Shown here: positions 53,011-64,000 of the stretch, one piece after another
Numbering within the stretch: the first letter of the stretch is position 1
Layout of the letters: each line of letters begins with the position of its first letter
Assembly (NCBI GenBank): GCA_012513435.1
Contig: JAAZCE010000022.1
Location: 1-64,000, forward strand
Direction: 5' to 3'
DNA from: Clostridiales bacterium
Lineage (GTDB): Bacteria > Bacillota > Clostridia > Peptostreptococcales > Anaerovoracaceae
Length of the DNA stretch: 64,000 nt
Notes under the pieces: generated by a model
The model's database searches: none
The model's input: the letters and a program-made list of their open reading frames with translations, nothing else
Told to the model about the DNA's origin: nothing
Program-made: the position numbers and the translations under genes

Positions 53011-53192
53011 AAATTCGCTTCCTTTTTTATAAATTTACTCATACATATTAGAGATTATCACATTATGATGAAAATGTTTAACTTTTTCTGCACATATTCA
53101 CATATTTTCTACACGGAAAATACATATTGGACTTGTATATTTACCTTAAAGATTCATATTCCAACCTTTTGATATGAAATGAGGTGCATTAA

Positions 53193-54554
53193 ATGGATGA
53201 TAACAAAAAAGATACTTCTGAATATGAGCCTAATTTTATTTTGGGAAGTTCAGAGCAGGAACCAGCTGCAGAACCTGAGCTGAGGTCAAAGCCAACATCT
53301 GAACCGGACCCCATATATGAAGGCGGCTATTGTGATCCAAGGGCAAACTTCAAAAACTCCGGGGTTTCCTGTTCATGGGATAATAAGAATGGTACGGGAC
53401 GGGTTAAAAAACCCCATATAAAAAAGAGTGCCAACGAACCTATATCCTTTACGAGAAAATCTCTGGCACTTTTAATAGCCCTTTGCTTAGTCCTTTCAGG
53501 ACTCTTCGGCTTCGGCGGAGCAGTATTAGGCGCTAATTTGCTGAATGACAGTAACGGTTCCGACAAGGCTTCCAGTGCAACCCCTACCGGCTACACCCTT
53601 GAAGATGCAACGGGAAGCAATCTGACCATCCAGGAAATTACCGATGCAGCCAAACCTAGCGTGGTAGAAATCAAGACCGAAAGCGTTGCCTCCGACTCCT
53701 GGATGCAGCAGTACGTTACCGAAGGCGCAGGCAGCGGCGTAATAATTACCAACGACGGATATATCATAACCAATAACCACGTAATAGATGGTGCAAGCAA
53801 GATTACAGTAACCGCCGCCGATGAAAAAGAATACTCGGCGGAACTGATAGGCACGGATTCTATTTCAGACGTTGCTGTTCTGAAAATCGACGCCAAAAAC
53901 CTGACGCCTGCAACCTACGGCAACAGCACTCAGCTTGATGTAGGCGATATAGCCGTGGCCATAGGCAACCCTCTGGGAGAGCTGGGCGGCACCGTAACGG
54001 CTGGTATAATAAGCGCACTGGACAGACAGCTTTCCATAGACGGCAAAACCATGACATTGCTTCAGACGGACAGCTCCATCAATCCGGGGAACTCCGGCGG
54101 CGGCCTCTTTAACGGAGACGGACAGCTTGTGGGAATCGTTGTTGCCAAATCCTCTGGCTCCGATGTGGAAGGCCTAGGCTTCGCAATACCTATTAACACT
54201 GCAGCCGACGTGACGCAGCAACTTATGGAAAAAGGCTATGTAAGCGGGCAGCCTTCTACGGGAATGACCTACACCGAGTCAAGCGGACAGCAGGGAGGCC
54301 TTGATTCCTTCTTAGGCGGAGGCACAACCAGCGTTTATATTCAATCCGTTAACAGCAACAACGCCAAGACGGCAGGCTTCAAAGCAGGAGATATGGTTTA
54401 TGCAGTAGACGATGAAGTCATAAGCTCCTTTAATGTCCTGTCCTCCATCGTTACTTCCCACAAGGTTGGGGATAAGCTAAAATTCTCCATAGTCCGTAAC
54501 GGCAAGACCATGAACATCAACCTCACTCTTGAAGAAAAAACCTCCAATCAATAA
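53193..54554 (+). CDS. HtrA/DegP-type serine protease with PDZ domain
   Basis: 453 residues. About 85 cytoplasmic residues (acidic, proline-rich), a single membrane span (LALLIALCLVLSGLFGFGGA, about 90-110), a linker, then a trypsin-like domain with catalytic His in ITNNHVIDG, Asp in SDVAVLKIDA and Ser in NPGNSGGGLFNGDG. The C-terminal PDZ domain contains IQSVNSNNAKTAGFKAGDMV. Membrane-anchored protease facing outward; degrades misfolded exported proteins. GAGGTG precedes the ATG. Its cytoplasmic region is longer than that of B. subtilis HtrA. Confidence 0.95.
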   Translation: MDDNKKDTSEYEPNFILGSSEQEPAAEPELRSKPTSEPDPIYEGGYCDPRANFKNSGVSCSWDNKNGTGRVKKPHIKKSANEPISFTRKSLALLIALCLVLSGLFGFGGAVLGANLLNDSNGSDKASSATPTGYTLEDATGSNLTIQEITDAAKPSVVEIKTESVASDSWMQQYVTEGAGSGVIITNDGYIITNNHVIDGASKITVTAADEKEYSAELIGTDSISDVAVLKIDAKNLTPATYGNSTQLDVGDIAVAIGNPLGELGGTVTAGIISALDRQLSIDGKTMTLLQTDSSINPGNSGGGLFNGDGQLVGIVVAKSSGSDVEGLGFAIPINTAADVTQQLMEKGYVSGQPSTGMTYTESSGQQGGLDSFLGGGTTSVYIQSVNSNNAKTAGFKAGDMVYAVDDEVISSFNVLSSIVTSHKVGDKLKFSIVRNGKTMNINLTLEEKTSNQ

Positions 54555-54577
54555 TTGATACGTAGCAGATGACATAT

Positions 54578-54618
54578 AAAAATCGGCGGCTCCAGCTTAT
54601 GGCTGGTCCCGGTTTTTT
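54578..54618 (+). terminator. Terminator of htrA
   Basis: A hairpin around TCCAGC-TTAT-GGCTGG extended by an imperfect CGG/CCG outer stem and followed by GTTTTTT. Confidence 0.75.
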
Positions 54619-54685
54619 AATTGCAATATTATTTGAATCAATCTATAATGAAAGCAACTACTGAACCTATGAAAAGAGATAAAAA

Positions 54686-55768
54686 ATGATAAATATACCT
54701 ATTAATGCATCAAGAAGATACAATGTTGTTATGGAAAAAGGAACTTTAAAGGGAGCCGGATTTTTTTTAGAAGAGGCTTTCGGCTCTGCCGATAAAAAAC
54801 TTTGCATCATTACCGACGAAACCGTGGATGCCCTTTACGGCAAGAAAACCCATACCCTCATACCTTCCCTTGAGGTTGCCGGCTACAAGGTCTTCAAGTA
54901 TTCCTTTAAGGGAGGCGAGCTGGACAAAACCATGGAAACAGTCCATGCTATTCTGGAATTTCTCGCGTCAAAGGGCTTTACACGAAATGATGCCCTAGTG
55001 GCCTTGGGAGGCGGCATTGTAGGCGATGTTGCCGGGTTTGCTGCTGCCACATATATGCGAGGAATACAATACGTACAGATACCCACCACTTTTCTGGCTA
55101 TAGTAGATTCTTCCATAGGAGGGAAGACAGGCGTGAACCTGTCCTCAGGGAAAAATCTGGCGGGGGCTTTTTGGCAGCCCTCTCTTGTACTGTTTGACTG
55201 CAACGTCCTGGAAACACTGCCCTACGAAAACAAGCTGGACGGTATAGCTGAAGCAATCAAGGCTGGCGTAATAGCTGAGCCCCTTATCCTTGAGGCGATA
55301 GCCAGCAAGCAGACCCTGGATGACGCGGAATTTCTTATGAATCTGGCATCCCTGGCCATTGATGTAAAGAAAAAGATTGTAGAGGAAGACGAGCTGGAAT
55401 CACAAAACAGACAGCTTCTCAACTTCGGCCACACCATAGCCCACGCCATAGAAAAATGTAGCAGCTATAAAATAAGCCACGGCCATGCGGTAGCCACCGG
55501 AATGGCTGTCGTAGCCAAGTCCTCCTATACTTTGGGCTGGACAACCCAGGCATGCAGGGATGAAATCCTTGAGACGATAGAGCGCTTTCACTTTTCATTG
55601 CTATGCCCGTTCAGCCCTTGGGAACTTGCAGATGCTGCTTCAAAAGATAAAAAGATACACAATGACCTGATAACTTTGGTCATTCCTACTGCTCTCGGCA
55701 AATGCACATTGAAGACTATTCCCCTTTCCAAGCTGGAACAGTTTATATCCTACGGCCTGACCCAATAG
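54686..55768 (+). CDS. aroB: 3-dehydroquinate synthase
   Basis: 360 residues. NAD/metal enzyme of the shikimate pathway: VALGGGIVGDVAGFAAATYM, YVQIPTTFLAIVDSSIGGKT, the metal ligands in EAIKAGVIAEP (E) and LNFGHTIAHAIEKCSSYKISHGHAVA (two His). Converts DAHP to 3-dehydroquinate. It stands alone: no other aro genes are beside it. AAAAGAGA precedes the ATG. Followed by an A-run/G-run and an unexplained structured stretch. Confidence 0.96.
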   Translation: MINIPINASRRYNVVMEKGTLKGAGFFLEEAFGSADKKLCIITDETVDALYGKKTHTLIPSLEVAGYKVFKYSFKGGELDKTMETVHAILEFLASKGFTRNDALVALGGGIVGDVAGFAAATYMRGIQYVQIPTTFLAIVDSSIGGKTGVNLSSGKNLAGAFWQPSLVLFDCNVLETLPYENKLDGIAEAIKAGVIAEPLILEAIASKQTLDDAEFLMNLASLAIDVKKKIVEEDELESQNRQLLNFGHTIAHAIEKCSSYKISHGHAVATGMAVVAKSSYTLGWTTQACRDEILETIERFHFSLLCPFSPWELADAASKDKKIHNDLITLVIPTALGKCTLKTIPLSKLEQFISYGLTQ

Positions 55769-55789
55769 AGGCGTTCCTTCCTTAAAAAA

Positions 55790-55930
55790 AAGGGGGGGGA
55801 TTAACTGTCACAGAGACTACCGTATCGCAAGGGCTGCCACCCTAGCTGCGTGCTGCTGTGAGGAGCCTTTGATAATTCGTGAAACCCAGACCGTCAATAA
55901 ATTCTACTTTTTTAAGATTACAATATATTG
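55790..55930. other. Unexplained structured non-coding stretch behind aroB
   Basis: Between aroB and the HD gene. It opens with A8-G9. TCACAG (55808-55813) pairs with CTGTGA (55856-55861), enclosing an inner hairpin CGCA-AGGG...CCCT-AGC-TGCG (about 55826-55851). On the minus strand the G-run/A-run reads CCCCCCCC followed by eight U, and could end a small RNA transcribed from the HD side. No open frame with coding features is present. Strand and RNA class are unknown; I could not match it to a known riboswitch or sRNA. Confidence 0.4.
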
Positions 55931-55960
55931 ATAATACATTGAAGGAAGGAAGATGATAAT

Positions 55961-56539
55961 ATGAGTGAAGTATTGACAAGAGAATCAGCATGGAAGCTGC
56001 TTACAGAGTACAACAGTGACGAATTTCACCTGAAGCATGCCCTTACTCTGGAAGGAGTAATGAAATATTTTGCAGAAGATTTAGGCTATGGTGATGAAGT
56101 TGAATTTTGGGGCCTTGTGGGATTGCTCCACGACCTGGACTTTGAAAAATATCCCGACGAGCACTGCATCAAATCTCAGGAAATAATGAGAGAGCGAGGT
56201 CTGGACGAAAGGCTGATTCGCGCAACAGCAAGCCACGGCTATGACATTACTGTAGACATCAAGCCGGAACACGAAATGGAAAAGGTTCTTTACTCCGTAG
56301 ATGAACTGACGGGCCTTATCGGTGCTGCCGCGCTGATGCGGCCTTCAAAAAGCGTGCAGGACATGGAAGTAAAATCCGTAAAGAAAAAATATAAAAGCTC
56401 TGGATTTGCGGCAGGCTGCTCCAGAGAAGTCATTCAAAAAGGTGCAGACATGCTAGGCTGGGAGCTCGCCGACCTCATACAAAAAACCCTGCTGGCTATG
56501 AAAGCCTGCGAAGCAAAGGTTGCGGCCTTCGAGGGTTGA
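55961..56539 (+). CDS. HD-domain phosphohydrolase-like protein
   Basis: 192 residues. HD motif: FHLKHALTLEGVMKYFAEDL (first His), LVGLLHDLDFEKYPDEHCIK (HD pair), IRATASHGYD and SVDELTGLIGAAALMRPS (final Asp). Metal-dependent phosphohydrolase fold; the exact substrate (nucleotide or other) is unknown. GAAGGAAGG precedes the ATG region. Stand-alone gene. Confidence 0.88.
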   Translation: MSEVLTRESAWKLLTEYNSDEFHLKHALTLEGVMKYFAEDLGYGDEVEFWGLVGLLHDLDFEKYPDEHCIKSQEIMRERGLDERLIRATASHGYDITVDIKPEHEMEKVLYSVDELTGLIGAAALMRPSKSVQDMEVKSVKKKYKSSGFAAGCSREVIQKGADMLGWELADLIQKTLLAMKACEAKVAAFEG

Positions 56540-56574
56540 TAGACTGGAAAGGTTTTAGGCAGATAATATAATGA

Positions 56575-56681
56575 GCAATCCTTGTCGCCTTGGGATTGCC
56601 TTCATCGACTCGGAGAAATCCTCGTCGATACGATATAAGAAATCCCTAAGTTCTTGCTTCGCTTGCAATCACTAAGGGATT
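56575..56681. other. Three consecutive hairpins between the HD gene and tRNA-Arg
   Basis: Hairpin 1: GCAATCC (56575-56581) with its complement (56593-56599). Hairpin 2: ATCGAC (56604-56609) with its complement (56624-56629), a TC/TC internal loop, and GGA-GAAA-TCC capped by a GNRA tetraloop. Hairpin 3: 56641-56651 with 56671-56681, one mismatch. On the minus strand hairpin 3 follows the tRNA closely and may be its terminator or processing site. The others are unexplained. Confidence 0.5.
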
Positions 56682-56687
56682 CTCTTT

Positions 56688-56762
56688 TGGCACCCCCTGC
56701 CGGAATCGAACCAGCAACTAACCCTTAGGAGGGGCTTGTTATATCCATTTAACTAAGGGGGC
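56688..56762 (-). tRNA. tRNA-Arg (anticodon CCU)
   Basis: 75 nt including encoded CCA. Acceptor stem GCCCCCT pairs with AGGGGGT (terminal G-U). The anticodon arm AGCCC-CTCCTAA-GGGTT shows CCT, decoding AGG arginine codons. The T arm has GGTTCGATTCC. The D arm contains TTAAATGGAT. Folding done by eye. Confidence 0.93.
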
Positions 56763-56882
56763 ATACGTTATTCTTCTGCTATTTATTTGTAGGGCGGCGC
56801 AGGTCAATCAAGCCGCCCATACATAATAGCATATTTGTAAGATGTATTTCAAGAGTATTGAGCAAACCAAAGGCAGAAATTA

Positions 56883-57863
56883 TTAAAACCCAAGGCCAAA
56901 ATTATCTTTAACTCTCTTCATAGTCTTTTCGGCGATAGTATTGGCACGCTCCGCGCCGTTTATCAGTATATTCTTCAACTCTTCCGACTGGCGAATTTCA
57001 TTGAAATTCTTCTTGATGGGAACGAGGGCTTCCTGGGTTATGGTCGCCAACTCCTTCTTAAAATCACCATAACCACATCCCGCATATTTAACAACTATCT
57101 CATCTACGGATTCTCCCGAAAATGCACTGTAAATATTTAGCAGATTGCTCACTCCCGGCTTTTCCTCGAGGTCGAACCTGATTTCTCCGTCGGAATCGGT
57201 CGTTGACCTCATTATGGATTTCTTAATTTTACCTTCCTCATCCAGAAGAGATATTCTGCTGTGAATGTTCTCCGCACTCTTGCTCATCTTTGAAGTCGGG
57301 TCGTCTAATGCCATTATCCTGGCCCCCGCCTTCAGGAATCTACCGTCAGGCACTACGAAGGTATTCTTGTACTTGTGATTTACCCTGATAGCTATATCCC
57401 TGCATATCTCTATGTGCTGCTTCTGGTCGTTTCCCACGGGAACTATATCCGTATCATAGAGAAGAATATCCGCCGCCATAAGAATAGGATAAGTGAAAAG
57501 TCCCGTAGGCGCCGATTCCTTTCCTCTGCTCTTGTCCTTAAACTGAGTCATCCTCGAAAGTTCTCCCGTGTAGGAGCAGCACGTCAGCACCCATGAAAGC
57601 TCTGCGTGTCCGCTTACATCAGATTGAACGAAAATTATGGATTTTTTAGGGTCCACACCTACTGCCATATACAGGGCGGCTACATCGAGAATATGTTTTC
57701 TCAGCTCCTTAGGGTCCTGAGGGACGGTTATGGAATGCATGTCTACTATGCAGTAAATACATTCATTTTCTTCCTGCAGCTCCACAAATTGCCTCAGCGC
57801 CCCCAAGTAGTTGCCTATGTGAATGTTTCCTGTCGGCTGAACGCCGGAAAATACGCGTTTCAT
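56883..57863 (-). CDS. trpS: Tryptophanyl-tRNA synthetase
   Basis: 326 residues. Class I: RVFSGVQPTGNIHIGNYLGA with the HIGH variant HIGN, YPILMAADILLYDTDIVPVG, the adjacent DQKQHIEICRDIA, and KMSKS in DPTSKMSKSAENIHS. Start at 57863 with GAGAGGT seven bases upstream. The gap to gyrA is 36 nt, too small for a T-box leader, so it probably shares the gyrA transcript. Confidence 0.96.
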   Translation of the reverse strand: MKRVFSGVQPTGNIHIGNYLGALRQFVELQEENECIYCIVDMHSITVPQDPKELRKHILDVAALYMAVGVDPKKSIIFVQSDVSGHAELSWVLTCCSYTGELSRMTQFKDKSRGKESAPTGLFTYPILMAADILLYDTDIVPVGNDQKQHIEICRDIAIRVNHKYKNTFVVPDGRFLKAGARIMALDDPTSKMSKSAENIHSRISLLDEEGKIKKSIMRSTTDSDGEIRFDLEEKPGVSNLLNIYSAFSGESVDEIVVKYAGCGYGDFKKELATITQEALVPIKKNFNEIRQSEELKNILINGAERANTIAEKTMKRVKDNFGLGF

Positions 57864-57899
57864 AAAAATTACCTCTCCTGTCTTCTTCTTTGCTGACAC

Positions 57900-60428
57900 T
57901 TATTTTAAATCAAGCTTCGTCTGCTCGGAGCCGTCATCTTTTTTTTCGTCATCTTCCTCTTTCTTAGCTTTCCTTTTGTTCTCGTTCTCCTCTTCATCGC
58001 CTTCGCTTATGGTCCTTGCCATAGCAATTATCTCGATGTCCTCTCCAGTGCGCATTATCTTCACGCCCTGAGTTGCCCTGCCAAGCTTGGAAACCTCGTC
58101 TGCTCGTATCCTTATTATGATTCCTTCCGAGTTAATAAGAAGAACTTCATCTTCATCGTCTACCACTGTTGCACCTACCAGCTTGCCTGTCTTCTTAAAC
58201 TTGCTCTTGTCATAAGTCAAAAGGCCCTTGCCGCCTCTTGCCTGAATCTTATACTCTTTTACAGAAGTCCTCTTGCCGTAGCCCTTCTCTGTTACTACAA
58301 GCAGCTCCTCATCCAGCTGAACGAGCTCCATGGAAACGACTTCATCATCGTCCTCAAGTTTGATGGCTCTCACTCCGCCTGCGACTCTGCCCATAGGCCT
58401 TACATCATGTTCGGAGAAGCTGATGCACTTGCCATTCTTGGTGATTATTATTACGTTGTCGCTGCCGCTGGTCTGCTTGATGCCTACAAGCTCGTCTCCA
58501 TCCTTTAGGGTTATTGCAATAAGACCTGTCTTCCTGTTGGTATCAAAATCGGAAAGAGCTGTCTTCTTTATAGTACCTTTCTTTGTAACCGCGATAAGGT
58601 ATTTTTCTTCCTTGAAATCCTTAAACGGTATTACGGTTGTAATCCTCTCTCTTTGCATAAGGTTGAGGAAGTTTATAGCCGGTGTGCCCTTAGCCGTCCT
58701 AGTTGCCTCAGGTATCTCATAGGCCTTTATCTTATGAGCCTTTCCCGTATTGGTAAAGAACATGAGATTATCGTGGGTGGAGGTCATTATAAGGTTGGTC
58801 ACAAAATCATTGTCTCTTGTGGTGAGGCCCGTAATACCCTTACCGCCCCGCTTCTGGGTCTTATAGGTGTCGGCAGGTATCCTCTTAAGGTATCCAAGGT
58901 GTGTCAGCGTAATTGCTACCTGCTTCTCCTCAATAAGGTCTTCCTCATCCATTTCTCCCGGTTCCGTTGCTATCTTGGTCTTTCTCTTATCGCTGTACTT
59001 GCCCCTTACTTCAAGAAGCTCTTCCTTTATAACTTTCATAAGCATCTTTTCATCAGCCAGAAGCTGCTTATAGTAGGCTATTCTCTTGCAAAGCTCTTCG
59101 TATTCGCTCTCGATTTTTTCTCGCTCCAAGCCCTGCAGTCTTGCAAGCCTCATATCCAGAATTGCCTGAGCCTGAACGTCAGAAAGCCCGAAGCTTTTCA
59201 TTAGCTTTTCCTTGGCATTATTGTAGCTGCTTCTTATTATCTTGATTATCTCGTCGATGTTGTCAAGGGCTATCCTCAAGCCTTCCAGAATGTGAGCTCT
59301 GGCTTCAGCCTTCTTCAAATCAAACTGAGTTCTTCTCGTCACTACTTCCTTCTGGTGCTTCAGATACTCTTCAAGTATCTGATAGAGATTCAGTATCTTC
59401 GGCTGTCCGTCAACGAGAGCTATCATTATCATGCTGTAGTTTTCCTGCAGCTGTGTATGTTTGTAAAGTCTGTTGAGGGTTATCCTCGGATTGGCGTCCT
59501 TCTTAAGCTCTATGACAATGCGCATACCGTTTCTGTTGGACTCATCTCTGATTGCAGAGATTCCTTCTATCCTCTTGTCTCTTACCAGCTCGCCTATCTT
59601 CTCAAGAAGTCTTGCCTTGTTTACTTGGAAAGGTATCTCTGTAATTATTATCTGTGAACGGCCCTTGTCGTTTTCTTCAATATCCGCAACCGCCCTGACA
59701 AGAACCTTGCCCTGCCCTGTAGCGTAGGCATCCCGTGCGCCCTTCTTTCCGAGAATCTGTGCTCCCGTAGGGAAATCCGGACCCTTTACAATCTTAATAA
59801 GGTCTTCTATGGTGCAGTTTTCATCATCTATCATCTTGACCGTAGCATCTATTACCTCTCCCAGATTATGTGGAGGAATGGATGTGGCCATACCTACTGC
59901 AATACCATTGCTTCCGTTTACGAGAAGGTTAGGAAATCTTGCAGGTAAAACAACAGGCTCCTTTTCCTCTTCGTCGAAGTTGGGCATGAAGTCTACGGTG
60001 TCCTTGTCTATATCCCGAATCATTTCCAGGGAAAAAGGAGACATTCTGGCTTCCGTATAACGCATTGCCGCAGCACCGTCACCATCTACGGAGCCGAAGT
60101 TGCCGTGACCGTCTACGAGCAAATATCTTGTGGAGAAGTCCTGAGCCAGCCTTACCATAGCGTCGTAAATGGAGCTGTCGCCGTGAGGGTGATATTTACC
60201 CATTACTTCGCCGACTATACGAGCTGACTTTTTAAAAGGCTTGTCCGGCGTTACGCCCAGTCCCGCCATTCCGTAAAGTATTCTTCTGTGAACGGGCTTA
60301 AGTCCATCCCTTACATCAGGAAGAGCTCTTCCTACAATTACGCTCATGGCATAGTCGATGTAAGAGTTTTTCATTTCGTCATGTATCTCATGTTGAACCA
60401 GTTTCTGGTCTTCCAGTAAATTCGCCAT
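57900..60428 (-). CDS. gyrA: DNA gyrase subunit A
   Basis: 842 residues. N-terminal [20 protein letters not shown]; quinolone-determining region [19 protein letters not shown] keeps Ser and Asp at the two usual resistance positions, so no classical quinolone-resistance change is seen; catalytic Tyr in [11 protein letters not shown]. The C-terminal beta-pinwheel has the GyrA box as QKRGGKG, followed by a highly charged tail ([19 protein letters not shown]). Introduces negative supercoils with GyrB. Starts 10 nt after gyrB ends. Confidence 0.98.
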   Translation of the reverse strand: MANLLEDQKLVQHEIHDEMKNSYIDYAMSVIVGRALPDVRDGLKPVHRRILYGMAGLGVTPDKPFKKSARIVGEVMGKYHPHGDSSIYDAMVRLAQDFSTRYLLVDGHGNFGSVDGDGAAAMRYTEARMSPFSLEMIRDIDKDTVDFMPNFDEEEKEPVVLPARFPNLLVNGSNGIAVGMATSIPPHNLGEVIDATVKMIDDENCTIEDLIKIVKGPDFPTGAQILGKKGARDAYATGQGKVLVRAVADIEENDKGRSQIIITEIPFQVNKARLLEKIGELVRDKRIEGISAIRDESNRNGMRIVIELKKDANPRITLNRLYKHTQLQENYSMIMIALVDGQPKILNLYQILEEYLKHQKEVVTRRTQFDLKKAEARAHILEGLRIALDNIDEIIKIIRSSYNNAKEKLMKSFGLSDVQAQAILDMRLARLQGLEREKIESEYEELCKRIAYYKQLLADEKMLMKVIKEELLEVRGKYSDKRKTKIATEPGEMDEEDLIEEKQVAITLTHLGYLKRIPADTYKTQKRGGKGITGLTTRDNDFVTNLIMTSTHDNLMFFTNTGKAHKIKAYEIPEATRTAKGTPAINFLNLMQRERITTVIPFKDFKEEKYLIAVTKKGTIKKTALSDFDTNRKTGLIAITLKDGDELVGIKQTSGSDNVIIITKNGKCISFSEHDVRPMGRVAGGVRAIKLEDDDEVVSMELVQLDEELLVVTEKGYGKRTSVKEYKIQARGGKGLLTYDKSKFKKTGKLVGATVVDDEDEVLLINSEGIIIRIRADEVSKLGRATQGVKIMRTGEDIEIIAMARTISEGDEEENENKRKAKKEEDDEKKDDGSEQTKLDLK

Positions 60429-60438
60429 CTGTTACCCC

Positions 60439-62541
<2,103 letters not shown>

Positions 62542-62544
62542 TTA

Positions 62545-63645
62545 CTATATTTCTATATCTATTTCTCCAGATACTATTTTATAAACCTTTCCTTCAGCTA
62601 TTGATTTTATCACGTTTCCGGAAATATCCGCCGTGGTAATAAACATTTGGTTTTTGCCTAGGGAATTCAACAGATACCTTTGTCTGTCATTATCAAGTTC
62701 AGAAAGCACATCATCTAGCAGAAGAATTGGGTTTTCACCGGTTTCATCTTCTATAAGTTTTATTTCGGAAAGCTTTATAGACAGAGCCGCCGTCCTCTGC
62801 TGTCCCTGACTGCCGAACTTCCTTAAATCTATCTGGTCTGCCGAAATTTTCATGTCGTCCTTATGAGGCCCTCTTCCGGTATTTTTATTTCTTATATCAT
62901 CTCCCCGGCTTTCTTTCAAAATCTCATAAAAATCTGCTTCCATCTCTTCGGGACTTTTTGAAGGCTTTATATTAGCTTCATATTTCAGGCTGAGATTTTC
63001 TCTGCCGCCGGAAATTTTATCGTGTATTTCTCTGCTTATTTTATCTATCTTCTTTATAAATTTCTTTCTTATCCAAATTATTCTGCTTCCGTACTTAGCC
63101 AGCTCATAATCCCAAATATCCAATACGGAATTTTCTATTACATTTTCCTTTAAATAAGTATTTCTCTGTTTTAATACTTTTTTATAATTGCTTATATCGT
63201 TATAATATCCCGTCTTTATCTGGCAAAGCTCTCTGTCTATGAACTTTCTTCTCTTTTCAGGTTCATCCTTTACAATTTTTAAATCTTCAGGAGAAAATAT
63301 TATTATCAATACTCTTTCAAGAAGTTCAGAAGTTTTTTTAATCTTTACACCATCTATCTTAACGGCTTTTTTACCTTCGCTGTTTATTACAATTTCTGTT
63401 ATTTGTTCATCATCATCTACTATGACAGATGTTTTTATCTTACAGTATTCTTGTCCGAATCTTATTAATTCCTTATCCTTTGTTGTTTTGAATGATCTTG
63501 CCATTGCATTCAAATAGATACCCTCCAACAAATTTGTTTTACCTTGTGCATTGTTCCCAAGAAAGATATTTATTTTATTGTTAAAGGATACCCTTATATT
63601 CTCATAGTTTCTGAAATTGTTAAGCTCTATACTCTTAATATACAT
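62545..63645 (-). CDS. recF: DNA replication/repair protein RecF
   Basis: 366 residues. Walker A FLGNNAQGKTNLLEGIYLNA, ABC-like signature region FGSQGQQRTAALSIKL, Walker B ENPILLLDDVLSELDNDRQ. Loads RecA at gaps. It starts 2 nt from the dnaN stop; the small S4-domain gene (yaaA/rlbA) that usually sits between them in Firmicutes is missing at this spot. Confidence 0.96.
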   Translation of the reverse strand: MYIKSIELNNFRNYENIRVSFNNKINIFLGNNAQGKTNLLEGIYLNAMARSFKTTKDKELIRFGQEYCKIKTSVIVDDDEQITEIVINSEGKKAVKIDGVKIKKTSELLERVLIIIFSPEDLKIVKDEPEKRRKFIDRELCQIKTGYYNDISNYKKVLKQRNTYLKENVIENSVLDIWDYELAKYGSRIIWIRKKFIKKIDKISREIHDKISGGRENLSLKYEANIKPSKSPEEMEADFYEILKESRGDDIRNKNTGRGPHKDDMKISADQIDLRKFGSQGQQRTAALSIKLSEIKLIEDETGENPILLLDDVLSELDNDRQRYLLNSLGKNQMFITTADISGNVIKSIAEGKVYKIVSGEIDIEI

Positions 63646-63646
63646 C

Positions 63647-64000
63647 TTATATTTTTGGAATCCTTACAGGAAGAATAAGATATTCGTATGCATTTCCCTC
63701 TACAGGTCTTACAACGCAAGGGGATGTTCCTGTTTTGAAGTTCATGGAGATTTCTTCATCTTCGATGGCTTTTAAAACATCGATTATGAATTTTGAATTA
63801 AACCCTATCTCAATATCTTCTCCCTTCTTTTCCATTATTATTTCTTCTTTGACATTTCCTTCTTCAGACCTTGACGTGATTGTCATAAGATTACTTTTTA
63901 AGGTCATCTTTATTAAATTGTTTTTACCCTCCTTTGCAAGAAGAGAAGCTCTTTCTATACTTTCCTGGAGAAGCTCTTTACTGACAGTTATTATGGTGCT
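63647..64000 (-). CDS. dnaN: DNA polymerase III beta subunit, C-terminal part (cut by window edge)
   Basis: 118 residues are visible up to the right edge; the frame stays open beyond the first internal ATG at 63907. The visible part reads ITVSKELLQESIERASLLAK, IKMTLKSNLMTITSRSEEGN, IGFNSKFIIDVLKAIEDEE, and ends EYLILPVRIPKI, where family members usually have a MPMR-like end. This is the third domain of the sliding clamp. Its order dnaN-recF-gyrB-gyrA is that of the origin region. Confidence 0.93.
   Translation of the reverse strand, partial: STIITVSKELLQESIERASLLAKEGKNNLIKMTLKSNLMTITSRSEEGNVKEEIIMEKKGEDIEIGFNSKFIIDVLKAIEDEEISMNFKTGTSPCVVRPVEGNAYEYLILPVRIPKI

Overview
The window looks like part of the chromosome of a low-to-moderate G+C anaerobic Firmicute (class Clostridia). 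An amino-acid-fermenting member of the Peptostreptococcales/Family XIII type is plausible, but I cannot name the species. The signs are lysine 2,3-aminomutase, a corrinoid methyltransferase operon, [FeFe]-hydrogenase maturases, a GrdX-like protein, 3-hydroxybutyryl-CoA dehydrogenase, and strong AGGAGG-type ribosome binding sites. The right edge holds gyrA-gyrB-recF-dnaN, all on the minus strand. The replication origin is therefore probably just beyond base 64000, and most genes here lie on the leading strand.

Left part (1-8.3 kb): the end of an IS256-family insertion sequence, a class V aminotransferase, and a run that reads as lysine metabolism: metK (SAM supply), kamA, an NhaC-family antiporter, the lysine exporter lysO and an EamA transporter. 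From 8.5 to 17.4 kb is accessory DNA. It holds a tyrosine phosphatase, a DUF4143 ATPase behind an elaborate GCCGAA inverted-repeat array, a cheW gene paired with an isolated phage tail-tube (gp19-like) gene, a broken chimeric manganese-catalase gene, a small HTH/membrane-protein pair, and a complete BceAB-BceRS-type bacitracin/antimicrobial-peptide module.

17.5-22.5 kb is a four-gene corrinoid methyltransferase operon: corrinoid protein, non-pyrrolysine MttB homologue, MtaA/UroD-like methyltransferase, and B12-activation-domain protein. A divergent AraC regulator probably controls it. After rplM-rpsI and a small Spx/ArsC protein, 24.3-30.8 kb is a second AraC-led catabolic cluster: two different YtcJ-type amidohydrolases, an APC permease and a DUF3237 protein. 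Its substrate cannot be read from the sequence. Next come a threonine-aldolase-like enzyme and a stand-alone EutH permease.

33-46 kb is a conserved clostridial housekeeping block on the minus strand (rho, DUF1385, prmC, rpmE, prfA, sua5, rpiB, upp, tyrS). A hydE-hydG-hydF operon sits inside it between prmC and rpmE. 46-56.5 kb carries udp, hbd, pgi, an AEC transporter, DUF1846, a 30-residue membrane peptide, DUF1934, hslO, htrA, aroB and an HD-domain protein. Two structured non-coding stretches and tRNA-Arg(CCU) precede trpS, gyrA, gyrB, recF and the partial dnaN.

The most unusual items are the cheW/tail-tube pair, the chimeric and frameshifted catalase gene, the double GCCGAA inverted repeats, and the two AraC-controlled catabolic clusters of unknown substrate.
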